Positions 15,476-27,506 of a DNA stretch of 64,000 nucleotides are shown in pieces. How positions within the stretch are numbered: position 1 is the stretch's first letter; each line of letters starts with the position of its first letter. The stretch comes from Chamaea fasciata (lineage: Eukaryota > Chordata > Aves > Passeriformes > Sylviidae), in the NCBI GenBank assembly GCA_029207755.1, contig JARCOQ010000006.1:73010093-73074092 (forward strand), read 5' to 3'. Below the pieces are notes generated by a model that was given only the letters and a program-made list of their open reading frames with translations, ran no database searches and had not been told where the DNA came from. Position numbers and translations under genes: made by a program.

Positions 15476-18400
15476 CACCAACTAAGGACCTGAAAGCACA
15501 AATTCCAGCTGAAATACAAGATATTAACCTTGCACAAACTGGAGGTGTGGGTAACTGCTCTTTTTCTCCATTATTTGAGAACTAAAAAGATGGTTTTCAT
15601 TTTGAGATGGGAAAGAACAGTTTTGTACAATGGAAACATCATACAAAAAAGCACTCAACTTTGAAAAGATAGCAGGAAACATTAACAGATGAGTTAACAG
15701 TAGCTACATATCTATATTGCACGTTCCACATTTATCACAACAAACCCTTCTTTTTCCAGAAAAAGTATCTGGGTTAGGGGCTAGGACAGAGTATCCAATT
15801 TAATTGTTTCTCTTGGTATATCATGCTCCTTTAAAGGGGACAACACAGCCAAGTGGGCCCCTCTGCAGGGGAGAAGATGTGGTATCTTCATGTATGAGCT
15901 ACTGGGTGTGCTTTAGAGGGGAGAAGCAAACATCAAGGAGACACAGCACATGGCTCAGGACATAGCTGAGAGCAGCAGGACAAGCCAGAAACCAGCCCTA
16001 GTGACAGTGGGAACAGTTCCCTAGGGATCACAATGAACTTGCAGTCTGCTTCAGCCCAGAAAGCCACAAAGCTGACTGAAAGCAAGACTGGAAGCAGGGA
16101 CAAAGTGAGCAGCAGGGGATTTATTTATAAACCCTTCCCCATGTCTAGTCTGCCTTTTCTCTCTCTCATCTCTGTTGCAAGAGGTTTGTCTGATGTAGGC
16201 TTTGTTCAAAGAAAACCTGAGGTTTGAGTTGAAATGCTCTTTGAGTGAAGAGCTCTGGACAAACCTACCTCAGTGCTCTTGTCAAAGATTTGTATTCTTT
16301 AATGACAGAGGTATTTTGGTGTTTCATTTAATTATGATGACAAAGACTTGGCTGCTATGTGCAACACGGAAGTAGTGGCTTTGTCAAGCTTTACCTCTTA
16401 GAGAAGGGTGAGTGGGTGCCAGCACCACAAGCTGTCTGAGTGCAGGAACAGCCATGATCTCGGAAGCAATTCCTGCACACTTGGAAATAAAGGCAGCACG
16501 AGGTTCTGGTAAAAAGGATTTCATAACTTTCCAGTCTTCCTCCACTTCTCCTGTGCTCCATCTGAACTAGGAGCTGCTGACAAAAAGCTCTGGGCAGAGC
16601 CTCCTACAAAGCCTGTCCTGAACGCTAGACTGAGTTATTATACAATCAGCAGTGATGCCACTCGGGCAAGGCCAGAGGACAGTGATCAAACAGCTCCAAA
16701 ACACAATGAGAAAAGGGCCTTTGTCGGTGCCAACAGGGAACCTATGACTACCCAGGATCCAGAAACAGTTATGTCTTGCTTTAACCCACTGCTCCCACCA
16801 AAGCAGCCTTTTCTGCGTGTCCTTTAGCCTGTTCCACCCGCTCTGGAGAGGGCATGAGCCTAATTACCGGCACTCAGCAGCCACCAATTACCGAGGGAGC
16901 AGAGCCCCTGCATTGTCCATGCCCTGTCAGGCAGCATCTGCCTGCCAAGCGTGCTGCAGCAGCCTTTGTCACCGTGCTGTCCCCCCGGCAGCCAGCTGCA
17001 TAGCTTGAACGAGAGCGGGAGAGAACATAAGGAAGCCATTAGAGGTTGGGAGCAGTTGCCCAACATGGCTCAAAGAGGGATCTGAGGAAACATAATGGAA
17101 TCACTCATGAGCAACTGTCCGTCCGGTCCACATCTGCAGGCGGTCTGCAGCTGCTCTGCTCTCAGCACAGACCAGACCAGCTCTCCAGAACAGCATTAGC
17201 TTAGTGTACCTGCCCATTAGTTTTAAAAGAAAAAACCCAAACAAAACGAGTGGTCTGTGAGAGAGTGGCCGTGAAGAGACGGTACTTGTGAAAACAAAAA
17301 CCAGGGGGAGGAACAAAGCCTCCCCGTTGAACGACAAATGGAGAGAGCTGGCTCCAGCTTGTAATTACAACACCAACTTGAAGCAATGAAGCCAAGCAAC
17401 TTGAAGTAAATGTATTTGTGTTTTATTTCACACTCAGCTCCCCAGCTGTGCGATGGGAAATCGAGGAGAAAGAGCACACTAATATTGCTGAGGCAGGACT
17501 GCAGCTGGCACAGGCATGGGTGCGTGGGAGGAAAAACATCCGGAGTGCCCACAGCCTTCATGTGAGCCCTGCCTGTGCTCAGCAGGGCTCCTCGGCCCTG
17601 TGTCCTCAGAGAATTAACTCATTTCCCAGGACACAGGAGGTAAATCCTGATTCCACTAATGAGCAAAATAAGACCCATAGTTAACTGCCTGAGGCACCCT
17701 CCCACCATCATCCCTCCCTCATGCTATCTGCCTTTGAGCTGTAACATCCTTTTTAACAGCCATACTATTTTATGTCCATAAACAGCAAATATTCGAGTAG
17801 CAACACTTTCACCTGCTCCTTTTCAGTTTTCTTTGCTGTAGACAGGATCAGTAAAAGAAGCCTTCAGAGGAAAAGAGGATCTCATTTTAAAGTGAAAGAT
17901 AAATGTTTATCTAACAGTTCATCAAAGGGTACCTCAATTCCACAGTTTTCAGCAGGCAGAAATCAAATTGTGACTCAGTTGGCTTTCTAAAATACACGAT
18001 AACTGCAAGATCAGATGCCAGCTCTGCATTCATTATTCACTTATGCCTATTTTGAGGTAGGTAAGTCCCTTTTTTTGTTAGACAAATTGTGCTGGGAAGT
18101 AATAACTAGCTGCATTCACAAAACCCATCAGTGTTACTGGGTCACTTCAACTTTCATTTATAAACAGTTCTCTTTAAAAGAAATGGCTTAAAAAAAGAGG
18201 GGAGGGAGGACGTTCCCCACAGCCTGGTATCAGCAGTGGTTGTCTAGGCAGGCTGAGGATTTTGATTATTATAGCCAGTGATGTGGACTCCAGAGAAGTG
18301 ATAAAAGCATTCTTCCGACGTAGGCTTTAGAACCATCAAACACATGAAATAAAGTAAGATTTTGTCTCTCTGACAGGATTAATACCAGAAGTTTATAAAC

Positions 18401-21400
18401 CAGTCTAAACACTTATTTAGAAGACTAAACCATCCCTGAATTGTGTCAGTTGCTGTTGTAGCCTTTCATGGATTCAGTGAAATGCTAAAGGGATTCAGAA
18501 ATCCATAGAGCACCTCAAGACAACCAAAGAAAGGCTCTCCTCACTAACACAGAGCTACTGGGAAAAGGGTTTAATATGGAAATTATGTGAAAAGCTCAGC
18601 TTCTCCTCTACATATAGGATTAAATTGCACAGCCAGAAACAGCTGCTGCAGCTCAACAGGAAAATCCAACATTTGTAAAACAGTAGCTCAAAAAGGCAGG
18701 GAGTGGGGAAGTCAATATTTACAACACACTCATTTCTATTTAACAGTTAAAATAATCAGGAGGTGGGGGAGACTAAAGTAATTTACTTCACAAAATATCT
18801 CAATTTTAGTTCTCTAACTCTCTTTCTTCTAAACCAATGTGCAATTTCAAGTGTGGAACAGCACAGGTAAAATCAGTATTAATTACGAATTACATTAAAC
18901 CACTGAATACCAGAATCATATCATTTTATAATCCAGACTCTCTGATCCTTCCCCCCCCCATCCAAAAAAATCCATACTTTGAGAATTAGTAGGATTATTT
19001 CTTAACTTCCATTCTAGAAGCAAAGCAAGCTACAACAGTGTGTCCCCTTTGTGGTGTTACTCCTACCTTACAACCAGATTTCAGAGTGAGACAAACTCTT
19101 CACTACCGCACTTGCTAGACTTAGAAAAAGGATTTGAACACAATTAAAACAAGAATTCAGATCTCTTTGCAAGGTATGCATTATAAGATTAATACTTAAT
19201 AATCCTGTCAGCATTTATTTAAGCTAAGCCATTGGAGCAGAAATTTACAGTCCTTTTAGCTGCCTGTTGCTGCAAACACACATTTCTCTAAATCAAGGGA
19301 AACAATTAGGCATGTGACTGCTTACCTCTAGCAGGTGTTACCCTACATGAATATCCAAACCCAGAATTAAGACAGCCATAGTGTGTATCAATACAGCAAT
19401 AAAACCCTCAAAAACCAGCAATTAATTCTTTCCTCTCTATCAGCCCTTCAGCAGCTTTGCCATTATATTTTCCACACACATTTGGGATACAAAGCATTTA
19501 CTCATTGTTTGCTCAGAGAACGGAAAAAATAATTCTTTTGTTTACTCTCTGAAGTAAGACATTATAGCTGAAGTTAAACTTCTTAGGCACGAGGTTAGCA
19601 GGTTTAGGAGACCTCAAGAAGCAAACAGGCTTTTTCACACTTTTTCAGAAAAAAGGAGAAAAAAAGTGGGAAAATGTATTTTAATATGGCCACACTTACT
19701 AACCCCTCACAAATAACTGGTTGAAATACCAGTATCACAATACAAAATCAAGTGACTCTCTCTGACAGAGTTAAAGCATAAAAACAAAGCCTCTGAAGGT
19801 CTGAACATTCTCCTTTTACTTAAAAACAGACCTAAAAAAGCAAAGACAGACTGACCCACCTACCTTTAAGAACACACTGCCATCCTCCATCCTCCTATGG
19901 TAGGGGATGGCAAGGTATCTTCCAGAGGTGCCATGTATAGTTACATAGTTGGTCATTAAAGGAAGCAGCGCCACCAGTGGTGGGGCTGCTAATGGAGCCC
20001 AGCTACATCCTCCTGGACTCTGGGTGTTGTTTCCCTGGGGAATTGGCTTGCACTTTGTATCACTGCTCACATCAGTGGAAGTGGGGTAAAATCAGATGGA
20101 AAAAAAGCCACCTTCTTTGGAGGGCTTTTATTTTCCACATATATTGCCATTAAAAAGTCCATGTAAGAGGGAAAACCAGCAAAGAAAGGCATTTTTACAA
20201 GGTTTTCCTCAGATTTCTATGGCCTTAGTTGCCTTTGCTGATATGTCACAGGACCATGGTTTTAAACACGAACAGTTTAACTTGCCTCCCAGAAGAGGAA
20301 GAGAAATTGCTTGGACTTTGTTTATTGGGCAGAACTGTGCATCTCATTCTCCTTCACCGTCTACATGGAAGTGAAGTGTTTGAAAGAAAACCAGCGGCAA
20401 GAAGGAAGAGACAAAAAAAAAAGAAGTGTGTAATAATCAAGAATTTAAAAATCATGTTTCTCTAGCCTCCTAACATCACTGGAATGCCAGGACATCTTTT
20501 AAGTACTAGCAAACATTATCAAATGGAAGAGGACATCAAGGAAAATGGGAATTAGAATTAATAGATGCAGAACTGAGAATATGAGTTACCAGCTGTGCTG
20601 TGCACACCTGGGACAATCTCAATCAGACCAGATTCATGTATTGCCACAAAATTGAGGGCTGATCTCTGCTATCACAAAGGTTTCTGAATAGGTTTCCAAG
20701 CAAAGAGAGGAAGAGTTCAGGGTAGGGTTCCTGGTACACAGTTTCCCAGCATGGCTTATGTACTGAATTAAATAAAATGCATTTTCACATCCCATTTACC
20801 TGAGTATATCCAAACATGGTAACTGTAACTAGTGAAAGGACTTTGAGCAACCACAACTATTGCATTTTTTTGCCAAATGCTAAGGTAAATGTTTGCTGTT
20901 CAAAATAAGGATTTGCTTTCTCCCTGTTATGTTACCAGTCTTAAAACTGCTACTTAAATACCAAAGAAATATGGCTCTGAGACCCATCTGTTGTTGCTAC
21001 AGGTGGAGTTCTTGAAATGTTTGTGTGTATCACTGATGGATTTATTCTGCAGCTTTGACACCATCATAACCTTTTGTTCTGTAACTCATGGACCATTTTG
21101 GGCTCTCTGAAGCTTCCATGGTAAGGCAGCTGCCACATTTGCCGGTGAGTAAAGCAGTAAAACCAAGTAAGCCCCCCTTGACTGATGAAGGTGTTGAAGA
21201 TTATCTTGCTGTGGTTTGCAGCAGCTCAGTGACTCCTTAGCAGCTTTGAAACAAACCTCATCTGTAGAGAATTTCTCTGTTACAGTCCTGCAATAGATGA
21301 GCCCTAAGGAGGTGCTGCCATCCCTGTGAGCCACCTCTGCTGCTTTCCTATAACCCTGCGTGTTCCTCAGCTGCAAATTCCAGCATGGCATTCTGTCCCA

Positions 21401-23294
21401 AAGGGACACATACCATCAGTATGAATACCGAACTCCATGTAACCTTCTATTTCCCAGCTTAGGTTTCTATTTTAATTAACTCACCAGCTTTGTGCTTTAA
21501 AAAGCCCCTATGTATATTTGTATGTATATTTATATATATATATTTGATATACTGGCTTTTTTTTTTTAACCTTTTATACCAGGTATCTATCTATTACATT
21601 CTTTTTAGATTCTTTTCATATATGTTTCAATGCTGCCCATGCTATGACTTCTTACATGGGCTCTCTGCTTTCACAAATGCTCACTCTGGAGCTTTCCCAG
21701 CAGATGAGACCTATTTTACTTTAACACCTGCTTCTGTCACCTCTCAGTAAAGGCTGACTTATATTTGCACTGTATAAAAACAGTGCCCTTATTTTAACGC
21801 TATCCTTCAAAGAACAGCCTCTCTCAGATCATTAAGACCTGAATAATAATGTGATGATTAGTAGATATGGTACTAGTATGGTCTCAAATTTCATCCAGAA
21901 GAGTAAATAGAGCTAGCTGTTCAGGAAAAGAAGAATTCCAGTGAGAAATAAAGACAACTGTTGTGACATTTTTCTTGGAAAACAGTGTGTTCACAAATAG
22001 AAGCTGCACATACCTTGGGGAGTTTTTTAATTTTGTGACATGCTGCAAACATAAGGGGTTAGCAGGCAGAAAAGCCAAGTGAGCTGGGTGAATATCCAGA
22101 GAAATCTGGCTAAAGAGAACAAGCAGAGCTGGAATTGTGGTAAAGCATGTTTTGAAGTAAACATCATACTAGGCCAGTGGAAGGGGTACTCATCCCCACA
22201 CAACTGGCAGCAGTAAAGAGAGAAATGCTTTAAAAAATTATCTTTAGCTTAAGGATTCAGTAGCTTTCCAGACTATGAAATATTGGGAAAGTATCTCCCT
22301 GGCAACTGGTGATCTAACCTTTGTACCAGTGTCCTGTTCTTGAGGATTCCCCACTAGAGTTGCCTACTGTTCCTGTACACCCATGGTAATCCACCAAGCA
22401 TGTGTTTTTGAGTTCCTTTAGGAAATCAGAGAGATCGTCTCCAGAGAAATCTGAATTCCCATTCTTCCATTTATTATATAACCACATTAAACACAGCAGA
22501 TGTCTTCTGATCAATCTTCATAGGGTACCTACGGGGTTTTTTGGGACAATCACAACAAACTCAGCATGTGGAATGGCACATGAGCTTGTGCAGCCACAAA
22601 ACCTTACTGTAACGCACCGGTCTGCAACCTGGAATGTGCTGGGGGCAGCAGAAAGGAAAACGTGAGGAGCTCAACACTGTGGGGCCGAGGAAAACTGGAG
22701 CTCGCCTCTGCAAGGAAGGACAAATCTGGTTTTCCCTGTCAGCAGCCTAAGAGGAGCCTGCTCTCAGCATTTATACGGATTTCGGTCCCTTTCCCTCCAA
22801 CCTTCACTGCTTGAAATGGGGCTGGCCTAGCTGCTTCTCTGAGGAGTGTTTTCTGTTAAGCAGCTCTCTACAGGCTTTTGAATCAATGGAGGTGATGTGG
22901 AAAAACAAAGGGGACAATTTAGAAAATATGATATCTAGAAATATAATATCTTAAAGAAATCTACACCATGGAAATAACTGCAAATTAAATTAAACTACCT
23001 GGGGGTTTGGTAGCACTACCATTCTTGTCAATGGAAAAAGTACAATCTTTTCAGCTTCTTACTATTGTGGTCAAACCCAGCAGCATCCAGGAAGCAAATG
23101 CTTCCAATGACAATCTCACAGAAACAAACAAATGACCATACAAAAGATCTGCATGGTCACCCTAACTCAGAATCCAAGCCATGATGAAACAGGAAAACTG
23201 AATTCAGTTCAAGTTTCAGCATGTCTCTTCTGTCCCCACGTCTGTCTGCCCACTTAGAATGTAAAAAAAACCAAAAGGCAACAAAAAGTCAATA

Positions 23295-23964
23295 ATACAT
23301 AATCTAATATTTTTAATTTTATGTACAGGAATATAATGTTATGGCAACTTTGTACATGAAATACATACAGTATTTAAACATGAAAATCAGTTAGGTAAGA
23401 ATTTACATTAGCAATGAAACTGCTTCATGTGCAGCCCAGTTAATACTTAGTTTAGATCTGTATTTTACTGGGGGCAGATTTTAATACTTTACAATCATAG
23501 AAACATAAACATTTAAAACAAGACTCTATAAAATAATTTACAGAAACCCTACCATCTACACTGAGAGAAAGGGCATATGTCTGTGAGCTGTGTGTGTGAA
23601 TAACAGGGTGGAGAAATTATGTATCTCTGCCTTTTAAAGTATAAAATAATTTAGAAGCAGTTCATGCAATATGGAAGCAAAGGCGTGCCAGTTCCTTCGA
23701 GGTTTTCTGCTACCTTGGACATCTACTGAGCATCACATGTGGGTCACTGGACACGATAACACCGCTGCCAGGTGCTACCAGACAGCACCAGCCTCAGTTC
23801 CTCCAGACAAGGACTCATGTAAACATAAATATACAAGCTGATATCTTTTCTACACAGTACAAATACAGGTCACAACTTCTCAGCTGTGCAAATAGTCAAT
23901 CCGTATACTCGGAAGCAGGATAATGCTCAGTCCAGAATTCCTCGTGTTCCTCTGTCCAGGGCCA
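23295..23964 (-). other. NDNF: NDNF 3' untranslated region
   Basis: The 3' UTR begins just after the TAG stop at 23967-23965. Reading leftward on the minus strand, the sequence is AT-rich and non-coding. It ends near an ATTAAA signal at 23317-23312, followed 15-30 bases later by a TG/T-rich stretch typical of downstream cleavage elements. A second ATTAAA at 23485-23480 could give a shorter form. No canonical AATAAA is present in the interval. The exact cleavage site (about 23290-23300) is inferred. Confidence 0.6.
23312..23317 (-). other. NDNF: Polyadenylation signal ATTAAA (NDNF)
   Basis: The plus strand reads TTTAAT, which is ATTAAA on the minus strand. ATTAAA is the commonest variant signal in vertebrates. 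A T/G-rich element follows it in the transcript sense. Confidence 0.5.
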
Positions 23965-25355
23965 CTAACAGAACTTCCTTGTTTTCACCAGTTTGCTCTG
24001 GTATTTCACCGAGTGTCCACCGTGTCCTATCACGTAAACATCCAGCAGGTAGGACTTGCCAGGCTGCAGGCCTCTGATTGTCTCTGTGGTCACTGCTTTC
24101 TGGATGTTCTGGCTGTGGAAGTATTTACAGAGAACCTTTTCTGACTTTTTCCTCGTGTCTGGACCCAAGCACTGGTTCTGCTCTCTTTTCTTCTGCTCAT
24201 CGTTGTAATTGTCATCCACTTCTCTCTTGTAGATGCAGAATTTGTTCCTCTCCTGCGTGCCCAGCCATGCCACTGTGACCGAGGAGCATGTGCGGAGCTT
24301 GTCAAAGGCTTTGATCCGCGTATCTTCGGGAAGGGAAGGGAATGACTGCTTGTTAGGCCTCGTTGTAGCCAGGACCTTTAGCATGGAAGCGCCTTTCTTG
24401 CTGCCCTTCAGCCTAATAAGGTATTTTGCTTTTGCTTTCCCCCGGAGCTGGAACTGCCGCACACCCTCCACACTTTGAGACAAGAGAAGTTTCCCATCCC
24501 TCCTAACTTGGATCTGAACAACATCCAAGCAGGAATGAACAGAAAAGGTGACTTTTTGGTGAGATGATACAGGGGCAAAACGTAGAAATTTGGCTCCCTT
24601 TCTTTTGATGAATACATCTGTAACTTTGCCATCCTTCAGCTCAATTGTTTTCTGCTTTGCCTCCTCCTTGGTCCTGGCAAAGGTGCCGACATAGGCGGTG
24701 CTCATGTTGGTGTTGGTGTTCACTGCAAACATGTCAAAGTAGTACTGCGTGTCTGGCTTCAGGTCAGACACGGTGAAGATGTTCTTGTTCCCAATACAAA
24801 CTCTATGCAGGTCAACTCTTGGCTTTGGGGGTGTTTGCCGCCCAAACTTGGATGATTTTAGGAAACCACGTTCTTTGCCAGAGTTGTTGTCTGCAGGGAA
24901 GCCAAAATGGGCAAAGTCAAAGGGACTGAAATCCAGGCCTGGCTTTGGAGCCATCATGAACGCATCATCAGAGCTGAGTTTGGCTTCGACAGCACAGAGG
25001 CTTTTGAAGTTGTGCTCCTTGTTGATGACTATGCAGTACTGGATGGGCTGTTGCAGTAAGGAGGCCGTAGGGCTGGGTTTCCACGCCAGCGTCACTGTTG
25101 TACGTCCCAGAGAGGTGACATCGATTCTGGGATCATATGGTAACTCAGGATAAGGCTGGTCTGACTCTGGAGTCGTGGTTGCATACACTTTAAAATGGGT
25201 GTCCTTCTCTGTTGACAGCAGATCCAGCTGGTACAGCCCAGATGGGGAACTAGAGGACACAAAGTACTCCACGTCATTGCCTTTGTAGGAGAAGAGCTCC
25301 GTGCCTTCCTCATTGGTAATCTGCTGTTTCTGTTGCTCAAGGGGCTCTGGATCAC
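23965..25355 (-). CDS. NDNF: NDNF terminal coding exon (residues 107-569)
   Basis: The acceptor is TTCCAG|GTGAT, with the exon starting at 25355. The first two bases complete the glycine codon begun in the previous exon. The exon encodes both fibronectin type III-like regions and the C-terminal basic tail. The open frame continues upstream into the intron to 25515, but that extension does not resemble NDNF and is not coding. Confidence 0.96.
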
Positions 25356-27505
25356 CTGGAATACAAGCAAAAGAAAGCATTTGTACAGACACTCTCTGCA
25401 AATGTGAAAAACAGAGCTCCAACAGGCACATTTTACTACATAAAATACAAATGTGAGATGGAAAAGGAAGGTTTTGTCGTCTGAGGAAGATGTAATTGAT
25501 CAACACTTCTGTCAAATCAGAGAAGAAAATTGGTTGTCACTCAGGTTAAACCCAGACACAACAGAAATTCCACCTGATCAGCGTTAATGGAGTCTCATGA
25601 ATGGTAGCTAACACCTTCCACTGGAGTGCCAGGAATCCCACTTGGAGTTGCCATGCAGTTTTTTTCCCCAGGGGAAACTCACTCACCTGCCTGTTCCTGG
25701 ATGTGGACCCTTGGCTTTGGCCGTCTGAGTCACACTAAAATTTTGTTGCTAAACACAGTGGGGACCAGAGGTGTGTCTGCCATACAGTGTGGTGTGTGTG
25801 ACAGTTCAGCATGTGTGTCAGAGGCTCTGGCAGCTCTTTTCTCTCCTGAGCAGCACCTACATGGCTCTGTATCTGGAGATGAGCTCCTTCAAGGGGTGAG
25901 CTCAGTTCTGCTGCAATGCCAGCCCTGTCTCTCCAATTCTTATCTTGTGTAAACGCTTCACAGCAAAGCCCCCAACAAACTGAGTCACTCTAGGCAAACA
26001 GTTTGCTCTGGCAGCATCCAGACCTCTGTGACTGCAACCTCAGCTTTTACTTCTTTGTAGCCTTTTTCCTTTTCATGTTGCTCCCTGTTGTCAATCTCCT
26101 GCACTGGAAGACCAAAACAGCAGATCATAAAGACAGGCCTGCTGTGACACTCAGTGTTTGAGGAACCTTAAATCCAGAAGAAGAGCAGGGAAGGGGATAG
26201 GGGAAGTCACTGATGGTTTGTTACCTGATCCTTCCCCACTGGCTTCCTCTGGAAGCTCCTGCACACTCAGTTTCCACTCCAGAGGGGCATCACATGGTGT
26301 CACTGTCACTGCTAAGGGAGTGTTGTCCTCTTCAACCACGAAGAAATACCTAGAGGGAGGTTAACAGACCCACGCGTCAGGAACTCCTGGTGGCAGTCAA
26401 TGGACAGGGATTGATTTAGCACAATCAGGGATGGTCGTGGTGGGGCCACAGAGTCAAAAGTGCTCCCAGCAGGCAGAAGGAGCATGGAAAGGCTGGTGGG
26501 CCAGAGCTAAGGATCAGAGTTCAAAATTCTGTGTCAAGGCAGAGCAGAGGCGTTTCTGGCCTCCTACCCTCCCCTCCCCTCCAGTAGCTTTACTTTCTAC
26601 CCCTATTATATTACCTAGGCACAAATAATCACAGAAGGAAATGAGGGAAAAGAGATCTCTCCTGGAACTTAGGGCTATGCTCTTCTATACAGGACACACG
26701 TTTTACATTGTATCCAGGTAAGCACATAGATACACATACCCAGCTGCCCTCCCAACACCCCTCCAGACACTACACATCACCTATTGTAAAATGTTCCTCA
26801 TCAAAGAAGGCTGGAGGAAGAATGTGATAATGAGGCAATGCAGCTCGTCCCTGAATTCCCTGGAGTCTCAGGTTCTTCCCCAGTGTAACCCTCAGTATTT
26901 TCTGACCCATAGGGTGGAGTTTGGGAAGTGAGGAGGTCAGAGCAGGCTGCCTCATGCTGCTTCTTTAAAGCACAGTAGGGAACAATGAAGAGGGACAAGT
27001 GTGGTGGGTCAAGCCTGTAGTTTTCTAATTTCCTTCCTGCTCCCGTTGTCTTCAGACATGTTAGTGGCCCCACTTCAGGGAAATTCTGCAGTCTGGGGGA
27101 GCTCTGGGCTTATCCCAGAAATCAAATAAATTGGACAGACCCTCAGCTGGGGAGGCCAGATTGGGGTGGAGGCTCGCATATTTACTTCACCAAATTGAAC
27201 ACTGGCATTTGTATTTTTCTGGTTGGGATCCAGTTTTTATCTCAAAGCACCCAGCAACCAGAGCTACTGTCTTTAAAGTTCAGCTTCCTTACTCGGGCCA
27301 GACAGAAATACCTTTTGGGGGTGTCTCGGAAGAGGTAGCTGCTGATTTCAGCTCCATCGGGGATGACTGATGAGTCGTGGAAAAACGCCTTGTCCCTGAT
27401 CTGCATCTGGAAGAGCTCCTCATCCCTGGTGGGCAACTTCTGGGGCCTGGACTTGGGCGGCAACAGCAGCAGCAGGAGCAGCAGTGGGCAGTGCAGCAGG
27501 AGCAT
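23965..27505 (-). CDS. NDNF: NDNF, complete coding region (spliced: 27505-27312, 26349-26225, 25355-23965)
   Basis: NDNF (neuron-derived neurotrophic factor) is a secreted, heparin-binding glycoprotein. It supports neuron migration and survival, affects FGF signalling, and marks neurogliaform cortical interneurons. The spliced frame is 1,710 nt (194 + 125 + 1,391), or 569 residues plus TAG; human NDNF is 568. Residues 1 to about 21 form a signal peptide with a nine-leucine core. The N-terminal domain spans roughly 22-170. Fibronectin type III-like segments lie at about 175-335 (tryptophan at 198) and 445-560 (tryptophan at 470). Possible N-glycosylation sequons are N263-N-S and N323-M-S. The ending KTRKFC matches the family. 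The residue 266-290 linker is the least like human NDNF as I remember it. All junctions are GT/AG and keep phase, and the frame is undamaged, so the gene is probably functional. The start is the first ATG after the exon 2 acceptor and precedes the signal peptide directly. Confidence 0.97.
25356..26224 (-). other. NDNF: NDNF intron between the second and third coding exons
   Basis: The intron is 869 bases, with donor GTAACA at 26224 and acceptor TTCCAG at 25356. Nothing else was recognised inside. Confidence 0.9.
26225..26349 (-). CDS. NDNF: NDNF second coding exon (residues 65-107)
   Basis: These 125 bases encode YFFVVEEDNTPLAVTV and onward to SGEGSG. This part of the N-terminal domain is nearly unchanged from the mammalian protein as I recall it. 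The acceptor is CTCTAG|GTATTT and the donor is TCAG|GTAACA. The first base completes the arginine codon split at the upstream junction. Confidence 0.95.
26350..27311 (-). other. NDNF: NDNF intron between the first and second coding exons
   Basis: The intron is 962 bases, with donor AAAAG|GTATTT at 27312/27311 and acceptor CTAG at 26350. Both flanking exon edges begin with the same GTATTTC string. The junction was placed where GT/AG ends and the reading frame agree. Confidence 0.9.
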
Positions 27506-27506
27506 C
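27312..27506 (-). CDS. NDNF: NDNF first coding exon (residues 1-65; signal peptide)
   Basis: The acceptor TGCTGCAG at 27514-27507 leaves a single untranslated G before the ATG at 27505-27503. The leader begins MLLLHCPLLL and is built largely from CTG/CTC codons, giving a CAG/CTG-rich stretch at about 27460-27500. The mature part starts near QKLPTRDEELF, which is strongly conserved in the family. The exact acceptor is inferred from its position and could lie further upstream. Confidence 0.92.

Larger units (their letters stand above)
7221..23294. other. PRDM5-NDNF intergenic region
   Basis: About 16 kb lie between the LTR locus and the 3' end of NDNF. I see no frame that resembles a known protein, no exon flanked by convincing splice sites, and no RNA gene I can recognise. 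The region contains simple repeats, listed separately, and mostly AT-rich unique DNA. The segment around 16840-17110 is somewhat richer in GC and less repetitive, and might be conserved, but this is only an impression. Confidence 0.6.

Noticed and set aside
24749..25153. 134-codon plus-strand frame opposite NDNF
   Set aside because: It is antisense to the NDNF terminal coding exon and explained by that exon's codon constraint.
25356..25515. In-frame extension upstream of the NDNF terminal exon beginning MTEVLINYIF
   Set aside because: A clean acceptor lies at 25356, the spliced frame matches NDNF across the junction, and the extension does not resemble the protein.
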